Assembly: GCA_022414725.1 (NCBI GenBank) | Contig: CM039462.1 | Span: forward strand, 100,838,481-100,902,480 | Reading direction: 5' to 3' | Length of the DNA: 64,000 nucleotides | Source: Microglena sp. YARC | Taxonomy: Eukaryota; Chlorophyta; Chlorophyceae; Chlamydomonadales; Chlamydomonadaceae | Shown: positions 11,201 through 24,000 of the stretch, piece by piece | How positions within the stretch are numbered: position 1 is the first letter of the stretch | How the letters are laid out: the number at the start of each line of letters is the position of its first letter | Program-made: the position numbers and the translations under genes | Notes under the pieces: generated by a model | Told to the model about the DNA's origin: nothing | The model's input: only the letters and a program-made list of their open reading frames with translations | The model's database searches: none

Positions 11201-14200
11201 TCAGTCATTCTGCGAGCTCATGTTTTCAAACCAGGTTTATTGGTGCGTTTGTCACATGACCTTGCAGCATTGTGCGAGCTCATGTTTCAGTACAGGTATG
11301 TCTTGCGCATGCAGTGCGAGCTCATGTTTTCAGACCAGGTAAGGTGGGTTGTATGACTGCGAGGCTCATGTTCACAGACCAGCTGCATGCAGTGCGAGAC
11401 TCCAACCAAACCGCGAACTCGTGAGCCCCCGGGCGGTGGGTTGTACTGTGTGATGTGCTTGGTGGTTGCCCCATTTCATGTATTCACGAGGAATGTTGGT
11501 TTCTGTATGACCTGCCCCATGTCACATAAAACAGTGACCGAAGTTTCACGCACCTTCAAGCCTCACAACCTCAGCCCTCCAGTAATATCGGTGTTTCCAG
11601 ACCAGTGAGATATCGTCTGCATTCCCGACCACGGAAATGGTTTTAATGCGAGTATATCTTGCTGTCATAATCAGTTTTTTCAGACCAGGTAATGGATGGT
11701 TGTATGACTGCATAGTGCGAGCTCATGTTTCAGACCCGTGGTGTATGTCTGCATGCAGTGCGAAGCTCATGTTTCAGACCAGGTAATGGTGTTGTATGAC
11801 TGCATGCCAGTATCGAGCTCATGTTTCAGACCAGGTAATGGTGGTTGTATGTCTGCATGCAGTGCGAGCTCATGTTTCAGACCCAGGTAATGGTTGTATG
11901 ACTGCATGCAGTGCGAGCTCATGTTTCAGACCAGGTAATGGTGGTTTATGACTGCATGCAGTGCGAGCTCATGTTTCAGACCAGTAATGGTGGTTGTATG
12001 ACTGCATGCAGTGCGAGCTTCATGTTCAGACCAGTAATGGTGGTTGTATGTCTGCATGCAGTGCGAGCTCATGTTTCAGACCAGGTAATGGTGGTTGTAT
12101 GACTGCATGCAGTGCGAGCTCATGTTTCAGACCAAGGTGTTGTAATGGTGGTTGTATGTGACTGCATGCAGTGCCGAGCTCATGTTTCAGACCAGGTAAT
12201 GGTGGTATGTATGCTGCATACAGTGCGAGCTCATGTTTCAGACCAAGGTAAGGTGTGTACTGGTATGACAAAAGTCTGCATGCAGCTGCGAGGCTCATGT
12301 TTTTCAGACCAGGTAATGGTGGTTGTATGACTGCATGCAGTGCGAGCTCATGTTCAGACCAGGTAATGGTGTTGTATGACTGCATTGCAGTGCGAGCTCA
12401 TGTTTCAGACCAGTAATGGTGGTTGTATGTCTGCATGCAGTGCGAGCTCATGTTTCAGACCAGTAATGGTGGTTGTATGTCTGCATGCAGTGCGAGCTCA
12501 TGTTCAGACCAGGTAATGGTGGTGTATGACCTGCAATGCAGTGCGAGCTCATGTTTCAGACCAGGTAATGGTGGTTGTATGTCTGCATGCAGTCTGAGCT
12601 CATGTTTCAGACCAGTTCATTGATTAACTGCGTCATGTGCGAGCTCATGTTTCAGACCAGTAATTTGTATGTCTGCATGCAGTTTGCTTGCAGTGCTCAT
12701 GTTTCAGACCAGGTAATGGTGGTTGTATGTCTGCATGCAGTGCGAGCTCATGTTTCAGACCAGGTAATGGTGTGTATGTCTGCATGCAGTGCGAGCTCAT
12801 GTTTCAGACCAGGTAATGGTGGTGTATGACTGCATGCAGCGAGCTCATGTTTCAGACCAGTAATGTCATGGTGTTGTATGTCTGCAGTGCGAGCTCATGT
12901 TTCAGACCAGGTAATGGTGGTTGTATGACTGCATGCAGTGCGAGCTCATGTTTCAGACCAGGTAATGGTGGTTGTATGTCTGCATGCAGTGCGAGCTCAT
13001 GTTTCAGACCAGGTAATGGTGGTTGTATGTCTGCATGCAGTGCGAGCTCATGTTTCAGACCAGGTAATGGTGGTTGTATGTCTGCATGCAGTGCGAGCTC
13101 AGTTTCAGACCAGGTCATGTGGTTGTATGTCTGCATGCAAGTGCGAGCTCATGTTTCAGACCAGGTAATGGTGGTTGTATGACTGCATAATGCATGCGCC
13201 GAGCTATTGTTTCAGACCAGGTAATAGTGTTGTATGACTGCATGCAGTGCGAGCTCATGTTTCAGACCAGGTAATGGTGGTTGTATGACTGCATGCAGTC
13301 GAGCTCCCATGTTTCAGACCAAATGGGGTTGTATGTCTGCAGCAGTGCGAGCTCATGTTTTCAGACCAGGTAATGGTGGTTGTATGTCTGCATGCAGTGC
13401 GAGCTCATGTTTCAGACCAGGTAATGGTGGTTGTATGTCTGCATGCAGTGCGCAGCTCATGTTTCAGACCAGGTAATGGTGGTTGTATGTCTGCATACAG
13501 TGCGAGCTCATGTTTCAGACCAGGTAATGGTGGTTGTATGTCTGCATGCAGTGCGAGCTCATGTTTCAGACCAGGTAATGGTGGTTGTATGTCTGCATGC
13601 AGTGCGAGCTCATGTTTCAGACCAGGTAATGGTGGTTGTATGTCTGCATGCAGTGCGAGCTCATGTTTCAGACCATAAGGTGGTTGTATGTCTGCATGCA
13701 GTGCGAGCTCATGTTTCAGACCAGGTAATGGTGGTTGTATGACTGCATGCAGTGCGAGCTCATGTTTCAGACCAGGTAATGGTGGTTGTATGACTGCATA
13801 CAGTGCGAGCTCATGTTTCAGACCAGGTAATGGTGGTTGTATGTCTGCATGCAGTCATGCAGACCAGGTAATGGTGGTTGTTATGACTGCATGTTTCAGA
13901 CCAGGTGGTTGTATGTCTGCATGGTGGAGCTCATGTTTCATGTCTGCATGCAGTGCGAGCTCATGTTTTCATGACCAGGTAATGGTGGTTGTATGACTGG
14001 TCATGCAGTGCGACATGCAGACCAGGTAATGCGATACAGTGCTCATTCAGACAGGTAATTCAGACCACGGTAATGGTGGTTGTCTGCATGAGACTGCAGT
14101 ACAGTCATGCGAGCTCATACATGCGAGCTTTGTTTCAGACCATACAGGTAATGGTGGTTGTATGACTGCATACAGTGCGAGCTCATGTTTCAGACCAGGT

Positions 14201-14460
14201 AATGGTGGTTGTATGACTGCATACAGTGCGAGCTCATGTTTCAGACCAGGTAATGGTGGTTGTATGACTGCATACAGTGCGAGCTCGTGTTTCAGACCAG
14301 GTAATGGTGGTTTTATGTCTGCATGCAGTGCGAGCTCGTGTTTCAGACCAGGTAATGGTGGTTGTATGACTGCATACAGTGCGAGCTCATGTTTCAGACC
14401 AGGTAATGGTGGTTGTATGACTGCATGCAGTGCGTGCTCATGTTTCAGACTAGGTAATTT
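5270..14460. repeat. Satellite of about 60 bp with built-in splice-like sites (~150 copies)
   Basis: A tandem array of a ~59-60-bp unit runs for over 9 kb. In every good unit the core TGCGAGCTCATGTTTCAGAC sits between a CTGCATGCAG (acceptor-like) and ACCAG|GTAATGG (donor-like), giving a 23-nt micro-exon-like block. Two main variants differ at GTATGTCTGCATGCAG versus GTATGACTGCATGCAG. Units from about 11900 to 14450 are nearly uniform, while units from 5270 to about 11700 are full of one-base indels. At 14450-14500 the array passes into copies of NAXD exon A plus its intron, which share CCTGGTTGTG and AAGACTGCATGCA, so the satellite seems to derive from that exon's donor edge. There are no unique spacers. 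Confidence 0.95.
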
Positions 14461-15240
14461 CCTGCCTGGTTGTGTTAAGACTGCATGCAATGCGATGCTA
14501 TCTCATTTTTGACTTTCTTTTCTTTTCCTTTGATCACGCCCTCTGGAGTGGATGAAACGCCTGGTGGTCGTGGTAAGACTGCATGCAGTACGAGCTCATT
14601 TTGCAGCTTGCAAGTATTTTTTTCTTTTCTTTTTCTAATCACGCCCTCTGCTGACCAAGTGGATGAACTGCCTGAACTGCCTGGCCGTGGTAAGACTGCA
14701 TGCAGTGCAATGCTATCTCATTTTTGACTTCTCTTTTTCCAAAAATCACGCCCTCTGTGGTGGATGAAACGCCTCATCTGCCTGCTAGTGCTAAGACTGC
14801 ATGCAATGCGATGCTATCTATTTTTTTCTTTTTCTTTTCTTTTACCTTTAAGCACGCCCTCTGGTGTGGATGAAACGCCTCAACTGCCTGGTCGTGGTAA
14901 GATTGCATGCAGTACGAGCTCATTTTGCAGCTCGCAAGTGCCTTTTTTCTTTTCTAATCACGCCCTATGCTGACCAAGTGGATGAACTGCCTGGCCATGG
15001 TAAGACTGCTTGCAGTGCAAGCTCATTTTGTAATTTGCAAGTGACTTTATACAATTTTGAACTGCCTGGCCAATTTTGAACTGCCAAGCCAATTTTGAAC
15101 TGCCTGGCCAATTTTGAACTGCCTGGCCAATTTTGAACTGCCTGGCCATGGTAAGACTGCATGCAGTGCAAGCTCATTTTGTTATTTGCAAGTGACTTTA
15201 TACAATTTATTAAAACACAATTACGCCCTCTGCTGACCGA
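14461..15240 (+). repeat. Upstream copies of NAXD exon A donor edge and intron
   Basis: About five units carry the exon-A segment CACGCCCTCTGCTGACCAAG...CCTGG-CGTG|GTAAGACTGCATGCAGT, followed by the intron segment AGCTCATTTTGCAGCTTGCAAG. Some have frame-destroying deletions (GTGGATGAACTGCC in place of the longer form). At 15055-15145 a 20-bp unit, TTTTGAACTGCCTGGCCAA, is itself repeated five times. Confidence 0.75.
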
Positions 15241-15386
15241 GTGGACCAAACACCTCCCTAAACGGACTTGTTTTCAGACCAGGTAGTTTCCTGCAGCTCT
15301 TAAACTCCCCCTACCGGATTATTACTAGCTTATATTGGATTTATAAACTTATATTTGGAGGTTTAAAGCAGCCCTTGTTTCTTCTT

Positions 15387-16162
15387 CACAGATTGCACAC
15401 AGATCACACACCACACAGGTCACACACAGATCACACACAGGTCACACACAACACAGGTCACACACAGATCACACACAGGTCACACACAGATCACACACAG
15501 GTCACACACAACACAGGTCACACACAGATCACACACAGGTCACACACAACACAGGTCACACACAGATCACACAGGTCACACACAAACAACACACAGTCAC
15601 ACACAGATCACACACAGTCACACAAAACACAGGTCACACACAGATCACACACAGGTCACACACAACACAGGTCACACACAGATCACACACAGGTCACACA
15701 CAACACAGGTCACACACAGATCACACACAGGTCACACACAACACAGGTCACACACAGACCACAGATCACAGGTCACACACAACACACAGGTCACACACAA
15801 ACACAGGTCACACACAGATCACACACAGGTCACACACAACACAGGTCACACACACCAGGTCACACACAGATCACACACAGTCACACACAGGTCACACACA
15901 GATCACCTACAGGTCACACACAACACAGGTCACACACAGATCACACACAGGTCACACACAACACAGGTCACACACAGATCACGCACAGGTCCCACACAAC
16001 ACAGATCACACACAGATCACACACAGGTCACACACAACACAGGTCACACACAACACAGGTCACACACAACACAGGTCACACACAGATCACACACAGGTGA
16101 CACACAACACAGGTCACACACAGATCACACACAGGTCACACACAACACAGATCACACACAAT
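15387..16162. repeat. Minisatellite (CACACACAGATCACACACAGGT)n
   Basis: About 770 bp of interleaved CACACAGGTCACACACAGATCA and CACACAACACAGGT units ends 12 bp before the exon-A acceptor. It translates to a Thr/His/Gln/Ser repeat in one frame, which I regard as non-coding. Confidence 0.95.
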
Positions 16163-16174
16163 CCTCTTCTGCAG

Positions 16175-16267
16175 GAGGGACCTCTCACAGCAGAGCAGGA
16201 GCATCTGGTTGAGAAAGCACGCCCTCTGCTGACCAAGTGGATCAAACGCCTCAACTGCCTGGTCGTG
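16175..16267 (+). CDS. NAXD: NAXD exon A
   Basis: Ninety-three nt, phase 0 at both ends, between TTCTGCAG and GTAAGAC. It encodes [20 protein letters not shown] and ends at LNCLVV, the strand leading into the GPGMG loop of the next exon. It is the only copy that contains the EGPLTAEQE part; all other copies in the neighbourhood hold just the 3' half. Confidence 0.85.
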
Positions 16268-19200
16268 GTAAGACTTTTTAGCCCTTTTTCATTTTACGTT
16301 TTCAGGTGACTTTATATAATATTTACCAGGTATCGATATTTACTTTGTATACACGTTTTTTCTTTTGTCTTTCCTTTTTTGTTAATCACGCCCACTGTTG
16401 ACCAAGTGGATCAAACGCCTCAATTACCTGGTCGTGGTAAGACTTTTTAGCCCTTCCTCTATTTCATTTTCAGCTTGCAGGTGACGTTACATAATATATA
16501 CACGGCTATATAAAGTTGTTTTTCTTTTTCTTTTTCTTTTCTTTTCTCCTTGTTTAAAAGCACGCCCTCTGTTGACCAAATGGATCAAACACCGTAACTG
16601 CCTGGTCGTGGTAAGACCTTTAAGCCCTTCCTCTTTTTCATTTTCAGCTTGCAGGTGATGTTACATATTATATACACGGCTATATACAGTTGTTTTCCTC
16701 TTTCTTTTCTTTTCTCCTTGTTTAAAAGCACGCCCTCTGTTGACCAAGTGGATCAAACACCTCAACTGCCTGGTCGTGGTAAGACTTTTTAGCCCTTCCT
16801 CTTTTTCATTTTCAGCTTGCAGGTGATGTTACATATTATATACACGGCTATATACAGTTGTTTTTCTTTTTCTTTTCTTTTTTCCTTGTTTAAAAGCACG
16901 CCCTCTGTTGACCAAATGGATCAAACACCGCAACTGCCTGGTCGTGGTAAGACTTTTTAGCCCTTCCTCTTATTCATTTACAGCTTACAGGTGACTTTAT
17001 ATAATATATACCTGTATATACAGTTGTTTTTCTTTTTCTTTTCTTCCTTGTTTTTCCTTTTTTTTAATCACGCCCTCTGCTGACCAAGTGGATCAAACGC
17101 CTCAACTGCCTGGTCGTGGTAAGACTGGGTCGGGTTGGTGTATGGGAGCATAGATGTGGGGATTGGTTTGTTTGTGTGTCTGTGTGTGGGGGGGGTATGG
17201 GTGCATAATCGTGGTAAGACTGCATGCAATACGCTGTTTTTTTCCTGACGGCGCCTCTCTATTGTGTCGCTGCATGGCGATGCATGGGTCCAGCTAAAAA
17301 TGCCCCCCCGACCCCCCCCCCACCCCCAGGCTCCGAGCTCCCGAGGTTCGGGGGGCAGCGCGTTGCACTGGGGTCGCACTGAGTCGCTCAAGTTGCGACA
17401 TGTCCCACGGAAAAAAGTGAACTGCATGCAGTGCAAGCTCACTTTGCAGCCTGCAAGTGACTTTATACAATTTATTAAAAAAAAACTACGCCCTCTCCTG
17501 ACCACGTAGATAAAACGTCTCAACTGCCTGGTCCTGGTAAGACTGCATGCAGTGCACGCTCATTTTGCAGCTTGCAAGTGACCATATCAAATGTCTCTAA
17601 TGCATTTATTAAATAATGTATGCATGTATTAATTTATTTATGCATTTATCCGGCATGTATGCGTTTATTTATGCATGTATGCATTCATGAATTAATACGG
17701 CCCTGTACTGCCATATTATTATTGCTTGTGTGCTGCAGGGCCCAGGTATAGGAGATGACCCATTAGTACATGCGACAGATAGGGTCTCCATAAGACTGAA
17801 TCAAATGTCTTCAATGCATTTATTTATCAGATATTATTCATTTTACATCATTTATTATATCTTTATTTATTTTATTTCGCCATAGGACTGTGTCAAATGC
17901 CTTTAATGCATGTATTAATTATATATTATGAATTATTAATTATTTATTTATTAAATATTTATTTATTTATTTCGCTACAAGACAGTATCAAATGTCGTTA
18001 ATGCATTTATGTATTATATATTATTTTACTATATATATGGATTTATTACATATGTATTTATTATATATTTTTTTATTTTTTTTCGCCATTAGACCGAATA
18101 AAATGTTAAGAGAACGATGATTTGGCTAATTTGGCAGGACTTGGCTACCAGTTTTTTTGTTTTCAAATCAAAAAGAGGAAATCTTATTCCTTTTTCTTTT
18201 TTCTCCATTTTCCCTTGCAAAACAGGATCCTTATTCCGATTTTTGTCGATTGGGGTCATTTTTAGTCAATTGCAGTAAAAAAAAAAAAAAAAGGTTTCTT
18301 ATTCCGGCAGTTGGGGGCAAAATGGGGTCTCGTATTCCGATCGGTATATATTCCGTGAAAAAAATATCCCTGTTGGCTACATCTAATAAAATCAATGACC
18401 ACCTTAGTCATTAAATATGTATTGGCACCTATGCAACATCTAGTAAAATCTAGTAACTACATGCAACATCTCATCCAAGCTAATTTGGGAGGACTTGGCT
18501 ACCTACGTACCACAACATATCCATCTTACTTTTATATATGTATTCATGTTAATTTCAATTTTTTATATACACTCATGATCATTTGGGGGTGACCAATTAA
18601 TTCAATGCACCAACTTGTTCACAATAATTCTGCATAAATTGATAAATTGTGTAGGGCTCTCGGTGATTGGCACCAGCGCAAGCGAACAGGCTTGCCCCCG
18701 CAACCTCAGGCCTCGTCATAAGGTGTTTAATGCATTTATTGATTTATTAATTTATGCATGTATTAATTTATTCATTTATGCATGTATTAATTTATTTATG
18801 CACTTATGCATTAATACAGCCCTGTACCGCCATCTTATTATTGCTTGTGTGCTGCAGGGCCCAGGTATGGGAGATGACCCATTAGTACAGGCGACAGCTA
18901 TGGCCGCCATAAGAATTGCTCGTGAGCTGAACCTCCCACTCCTTGTTGACGGTAGTGGCATCAACGTCATTGTCAAGCATCCTGATTTGGTTCGTGTAAG
19001 TTTGAATGCTTGTGTTGCTTGTATGCACATCTTTTTTTCCGCTACGAGCAGCAGCTTCCAAGCAGCTTCCAAGCAGCTCCTTGAGCCAGCCGCCTAAGCC
19101 AGCCAAGAGCAGCTACGGTTGTGTGGTTCGTGTTTCTTTTTTTGTTGCAGTCCAAGTTGAGGGTAGTGGCATCAACGTCATTGTCAAGCACCCTGATTTG

Positions 19201-21027
19201 GTTTGTGTATGTGCTAATGCGTGTGCTGCTTGTGTGGTTTGTGTTTTTTTGTTCGTTGCAGTCCAGGGGGTACCCAACTTGGCTAACAGGACTCGCCCAA
19301 TCTCAATTAATCAAGAGAATAAGAGAGGATTATAGATTATCCTGAGCGGCTATTGCTTATGATTTTGGACATGCATGCTTATGCTTACAGTGCAGCAACC
19401 AACCAACCAACCAAACCAACCAACCAACCAACCAACCAACCAACCAACCAACCAACCAACCAACCAACCAACCAACCAACCAACCAACAACCAACCAACC
19501 AACCAAACCAACCAACCAACCAACCAACCAACTAACCAACCAACCTTCAGTTGCTAGCTGGTAGCTTGGTGTGGCGGGCCCATCGGTTTTATTGACTACG
19601 AGCATCAGCTTTCAGGTAGCTCACCTAGCTTGGCCCGGCTTAACTTGGCTTGGCCTGGCTTGGCTTTTAGGAAGCTCACCTGGCTTGGCTCGGCTTGGCT
19701 TGGCTTGGCCTGGCTTGGCTTTTAGGTAGCTCACCTGGCTTGGCTTTTAGGTAGATCACCTGGCTTGCCTTGAGTTTCCTTTCCTTTCCTTTCCTTTCCT
19801 TGCCTTGCCTTGCCTTGCCTTGCCTTGCCTTGCCTTGCCTTGCCTTGCCTTGCCTTGCCTTGCCTTGCCCTTGCCTGGCTTGGCTTGGCTTCTAGGTAGC
19901 TAACTGGCTTGGCTTGGTTTGGCTAACCCCCCACCCCTACCCACCCCATAACTGCCCCTTCCGCCCCCACCCCCAATAACCGCCCACCCCCACCCACCCC
20001 CCGTACCCCCTACCCCGCACCCCCACCCCATACAACCCCACCCCTACCCACCTTCACCCCCCATAACCCCTAGGAGACATAACCACGCCAGAATGCTTTT
20101 GCTTTCCTCAGGACTACCAAGAATGCGTCCTCTCCCCGAATTGAATTTGAATTTTGAAAATTCCTCGGGGCCACCAAGAATGACTTTGCTTCCCTCAGGA
20201 CTACCCAGAATGGGTCATCAGCCATGTAACAATTAAATTTAATCTATTTCTTTCTCAGGGCTACCAAGAATGCGTGCTCACCCCGAATTTGAATTTCAAA
20301 GTGAAAATTCCTCAGGGCTACCAAGAATGTGTGCTCACCCAGAATTTGAATTTGAAATTTCCCTCAGGACTACCAAGAATGCATGCTCACCCTGGCTTTG
20401 AATTTGAATTTGAAATTATCCTCAGGGCTACCAAGAATGCTTGCTCACCCCAAATTTGAATTTGAATTTAAATGTTTCCTCGGGGCCACCAAGAATGCGT
20501 GCTCACCCCAAATTTGAATTGAATTTGAACCTTTCCTCAGGGCTACCAAGAATGCGTGCTCACCCTGAATTTGAATTTGAATTTGAAACTTTCCTCAGGG
20601 CTACCAAGAATGCGTGCTCACCCAGAATATAAATTTGAATTTGAACTTTTCTCCGGGCTACTAAGAGTGCGTTCTCACCCCGAATTTCAATTTGAATTTG
20701 AAATTTCCCTTAGGGCTACCAAGAATGCATGCTCACCCTGAATTTGAATTTGAATTTGAAACTTTCCTCAGGGCTACCAAGAATGCGTGCTCAACCAGAA
20801 TATGAATTTGAATTTGAACTTTTTCTCCGGGCTACTAAGAGTGCGTTCTCACCCCGAATTTCAATACGAATTTGAAATTTTCCTCAGGGCTACCAAGAAT
20901 GCATGCTCACCCTGAATTTCAATATGAATTTGAAACTTTCCTCAGGGCTACCAGGAACGCATGCTCACCCCGAATATTGCGGAGCTAGGACGACTGGGTA
21001 CAACAGTAGGGGTGCCTCTGCCCGCCC

Positions 21028-21070
<43 letters not shown>

Positions 21071-24000
21071 ATCCCTACCCACCTCCACACCCCATACCCC
21101 CCACCCCCACCCCTACCCACCCCATAACTGCCCCCCCACCCCACCAGGGGTACCAAGAGTGCGTGCTCACCCCAAATATTGCGGAGCTAGGGCGATTGGG
21201 GACAACAGTAGGGGTGCCTCTGGAAGGACCAATGGGCAGCGGTTGGCAGAAACACACTGATGACATAGCCAAAGGTGGGTGAACCAAAATGCCAAATAAA
21301 AATGAACACCCCACACCCCGCACCCCACACCCCACACCTTTATGGGTGGGGCCAAATCAAAGTCTATCACACCTAAACATCTGGTTGAATCTTGGCCTTG
21401 GTGGGGGTAGTGGGGTGAAGGAGCCATGGGCTGTAGTTGGCAGAGACACACTGAGGACATAGCCGAAGGTGGGTGAACCAAGTGGGTTAGTGGGGGGATG
21501 GAAAGTGCTACCCACTTCAGAGCTGTTGTGCTTAACGTTGTATTTTGGCCTTGGTGGGGGTAATGGGGTGAAGGACCCATGGGAAGCAGTTGGCAGAGAC
21601 ACACTGATGTGGGTGAGCCAAGTGGGTTAGTGGGGGGGTGGAAAGTGGTGGGGGGAAGCTACCCTCCAGTGAGCTAGCATCCACAACCCAGATCCTCCTC
21701 GGGTTTAGGGTTTAGGGTTTAGGGTACAGGAGATCTGGCTTGTGGATGCTAGCTGACTGGAGGGTAGCTTCCCCCCTCCGTGGAAAGTGCTACCGGCTTC
21801 TTGGTTTTTCAGCTTTCAGGTTGTATTGTGGCCTTGGTGGGGTGGGTGGGTGAAGGAGCCTTGGGAAGCGGTTGTCAGAGACACACTGAGGTGGGTGAGC
21901 CAAGTGGGTTAGTGGGGTGATGGAAAGTACCACCGGCTTCTTGTTTTTCAGCTTTCAGGTTGTATTGTGGCCTTGGTGGGGTGGGTGGGTAAAGGAGCCA
22001 TGGGCACAGGTTGGCAGAAACACACTGCGGACATAGCTAAAGGTGGGTGAGCCATGTGGGTTGGTGGGGTGATGGAAAGGGCTACCTACTTCTTAATTTT
22101 TCGACGTTCAGGTTGTCTCTTGGCCTTGGTGGGGTTGGCAGAAACACACTGAGGGCATAGCCAAAGGTGGGTGAGCCATGTGGGTTGGTGGGGTGACGGA
22201 AAGTACTACCGGCTTCTTGTTTTTCGACGTTCAGGTTGTATTGTGGCCTTGGTGGGGGAAGTGGGGCGAAGGAGCCATGAGAAGAGGTTGGCAGAGACAC
22301 ACCGAGGTGGGTGGGCCAAGCGGGCTGGTGGGGGGATGGAAAGTGCTTCAGGCTTCTTAGTCTTCAACTTGCAGGTTGTATATAGGCCTTGTTGGGGGTA
22401 GTGGGGTTAAGGCGAATGGGAACCGGTTGGCAGAGACACACTGAGGACATAGCCAAAGGTGGGTGAACCAAGTTGCCAAATAATAATAAAAATAAACACC
22501 CCATTCCCCTCATCCCAGGCCTTTATGGGTGGGGCCAAATCAAACTCTATCACACCTATATATCCGGTTATATCTTGGCCTTGGTGGGGGTAGTGGGGTG
22601 AAGGAACCATGGGAAGAGGTTGGCAGGTAAATACTGAGGACATAGCCAAAGGTGGGTGAACCAAGTGGGTTGGTGGGGGGATGGAAAGTGCTACCCACTT
22701 CTTAGTTGTCAGCTTTCAGGTTGTGTCTTGGCCTTGGTGATTTAGTGGGGTGAAGGAGCCATGGGCACAGGTTGGCAGAGACATACTGAGGACATAGGCA
22801 AAGGTGGGTCAGCCAAGGGCCAACTAAAAATAAATAACCCATACCCACACCCCACACCCCACACCCCACACCCCACATTCCACACCCCACACCCCACACT
22901 CCAGCCCTCCAGCCCTCGCACCCCGCACCTCACACCCCACACCCCGCACCCTACACCCCACACCCCAGGCCTTTATGGGTGGGGCCAAATCAAAGTCTAT
23001 CACACCTATATATCTGGTGGTATCTTGGCCTTGGTGGGGGTCGTGGGGAGAAGGAGCCATGGGCACAGGTTGGCAGATACACACTGAGGACATAGCCAAA
23101 GGTGGGTGAACCAATTGGGTTGGTGGGGGGATGGAAAGTGCTACCCACTTCTTAGTCGTCAGCTTTCAGGTTGTATCTTGGCCTTGGTGATGTCGTGGGG
23201 TGAAGGAGCCATGGGCACAAGTTGGCAGAGACATACTGAGGACATAGGCAACGATGAGTGAGCCAAGGGCCAAATACAAATCACTAATAGGCAAAAACGC
23301 TAATAATAAAATCGCTGAACATCAAAGTCTATCGCACCTTTATGCCTTGGCCTTGGTTGGGGTAGTTGACCCATGAATAAGTAAACAAACAAATAGTCCG
23401 CCGTATTACAAGGCATGAGGTTGAGGGGGCCAGCCCGGTGTCTTGCACAAGAACCCATGAGATAAATAAATAAACAAATAGTACGCCGTATTACGAGGCG
23501 TGAGGTTGAGGGGGCCAGCCCGTTTGCTTGCACAAGGACCCATGGGCATCGGTTGGCAAATTGCTGGCTAAAGCTATGTAACCAAGTTCAATGCGGTTGG
23601 TCATACTATTTGGTAAGTAACCGAGTTCAAGTTCAATATGTTTTCAAACTTGCAGGTTGGGATGGCCCCCTTATTGTATCCAAAGGCCCCCAGGACTTAT
23701 TGGTCAGCAGCAGTGGAGCAATCGCCCGATGTGGGACTGAAGCTGCGCCAAAGCGCTCTGGGGGGCAAGGGGATGTTCTGGCAGGTGCGCTGGCTGATCA
23801 AGTAGTTTTGTTTTTTTACGAAGCTTTTTTTTCAAATAGCATGCGGGAAGTAGCATCCCCCGAAGTAGCATGTATGAAGGCATGTATGGCAGGTGCGCTG
23901 GCAGATCAAGTAGATATGTTTTAGTTAAAAAAAAAAAAAAAAAACTTATTAAATTATTTGTTCAGATAGCATGAGGGAAGTAGCATATCCCCCGAGTAGC

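Noticed and set aside
5270..14460. CRISPR-like direct repeats
   Set aside because: The ~60-bp units are contiguous and near identical with no unique spacers. The DNA is eukaryotic and no cas genes are present.
5270..14500. Many overlapping short frames with Cys/Ser/Met repeats in the satellite
   Set aside because: All are the ~60-bp unit read in different frames on both strands. Indels break them constantly.
15375..16100. Open frame of about 240 codons rich in Thr/His/Gln/Ser
   Set aside because: Pure translation of the CACACAGATCACACACAGGT array just before exon A.
23785..23801. Alternative longer end of NAXD exon E (adding GALADQ)
   Set aside because: The residues look plausible for the family, but ending there breaks the phase with exon F, whereas GCAG|GTGCGC gives GDVLAGTIASMM in frame.
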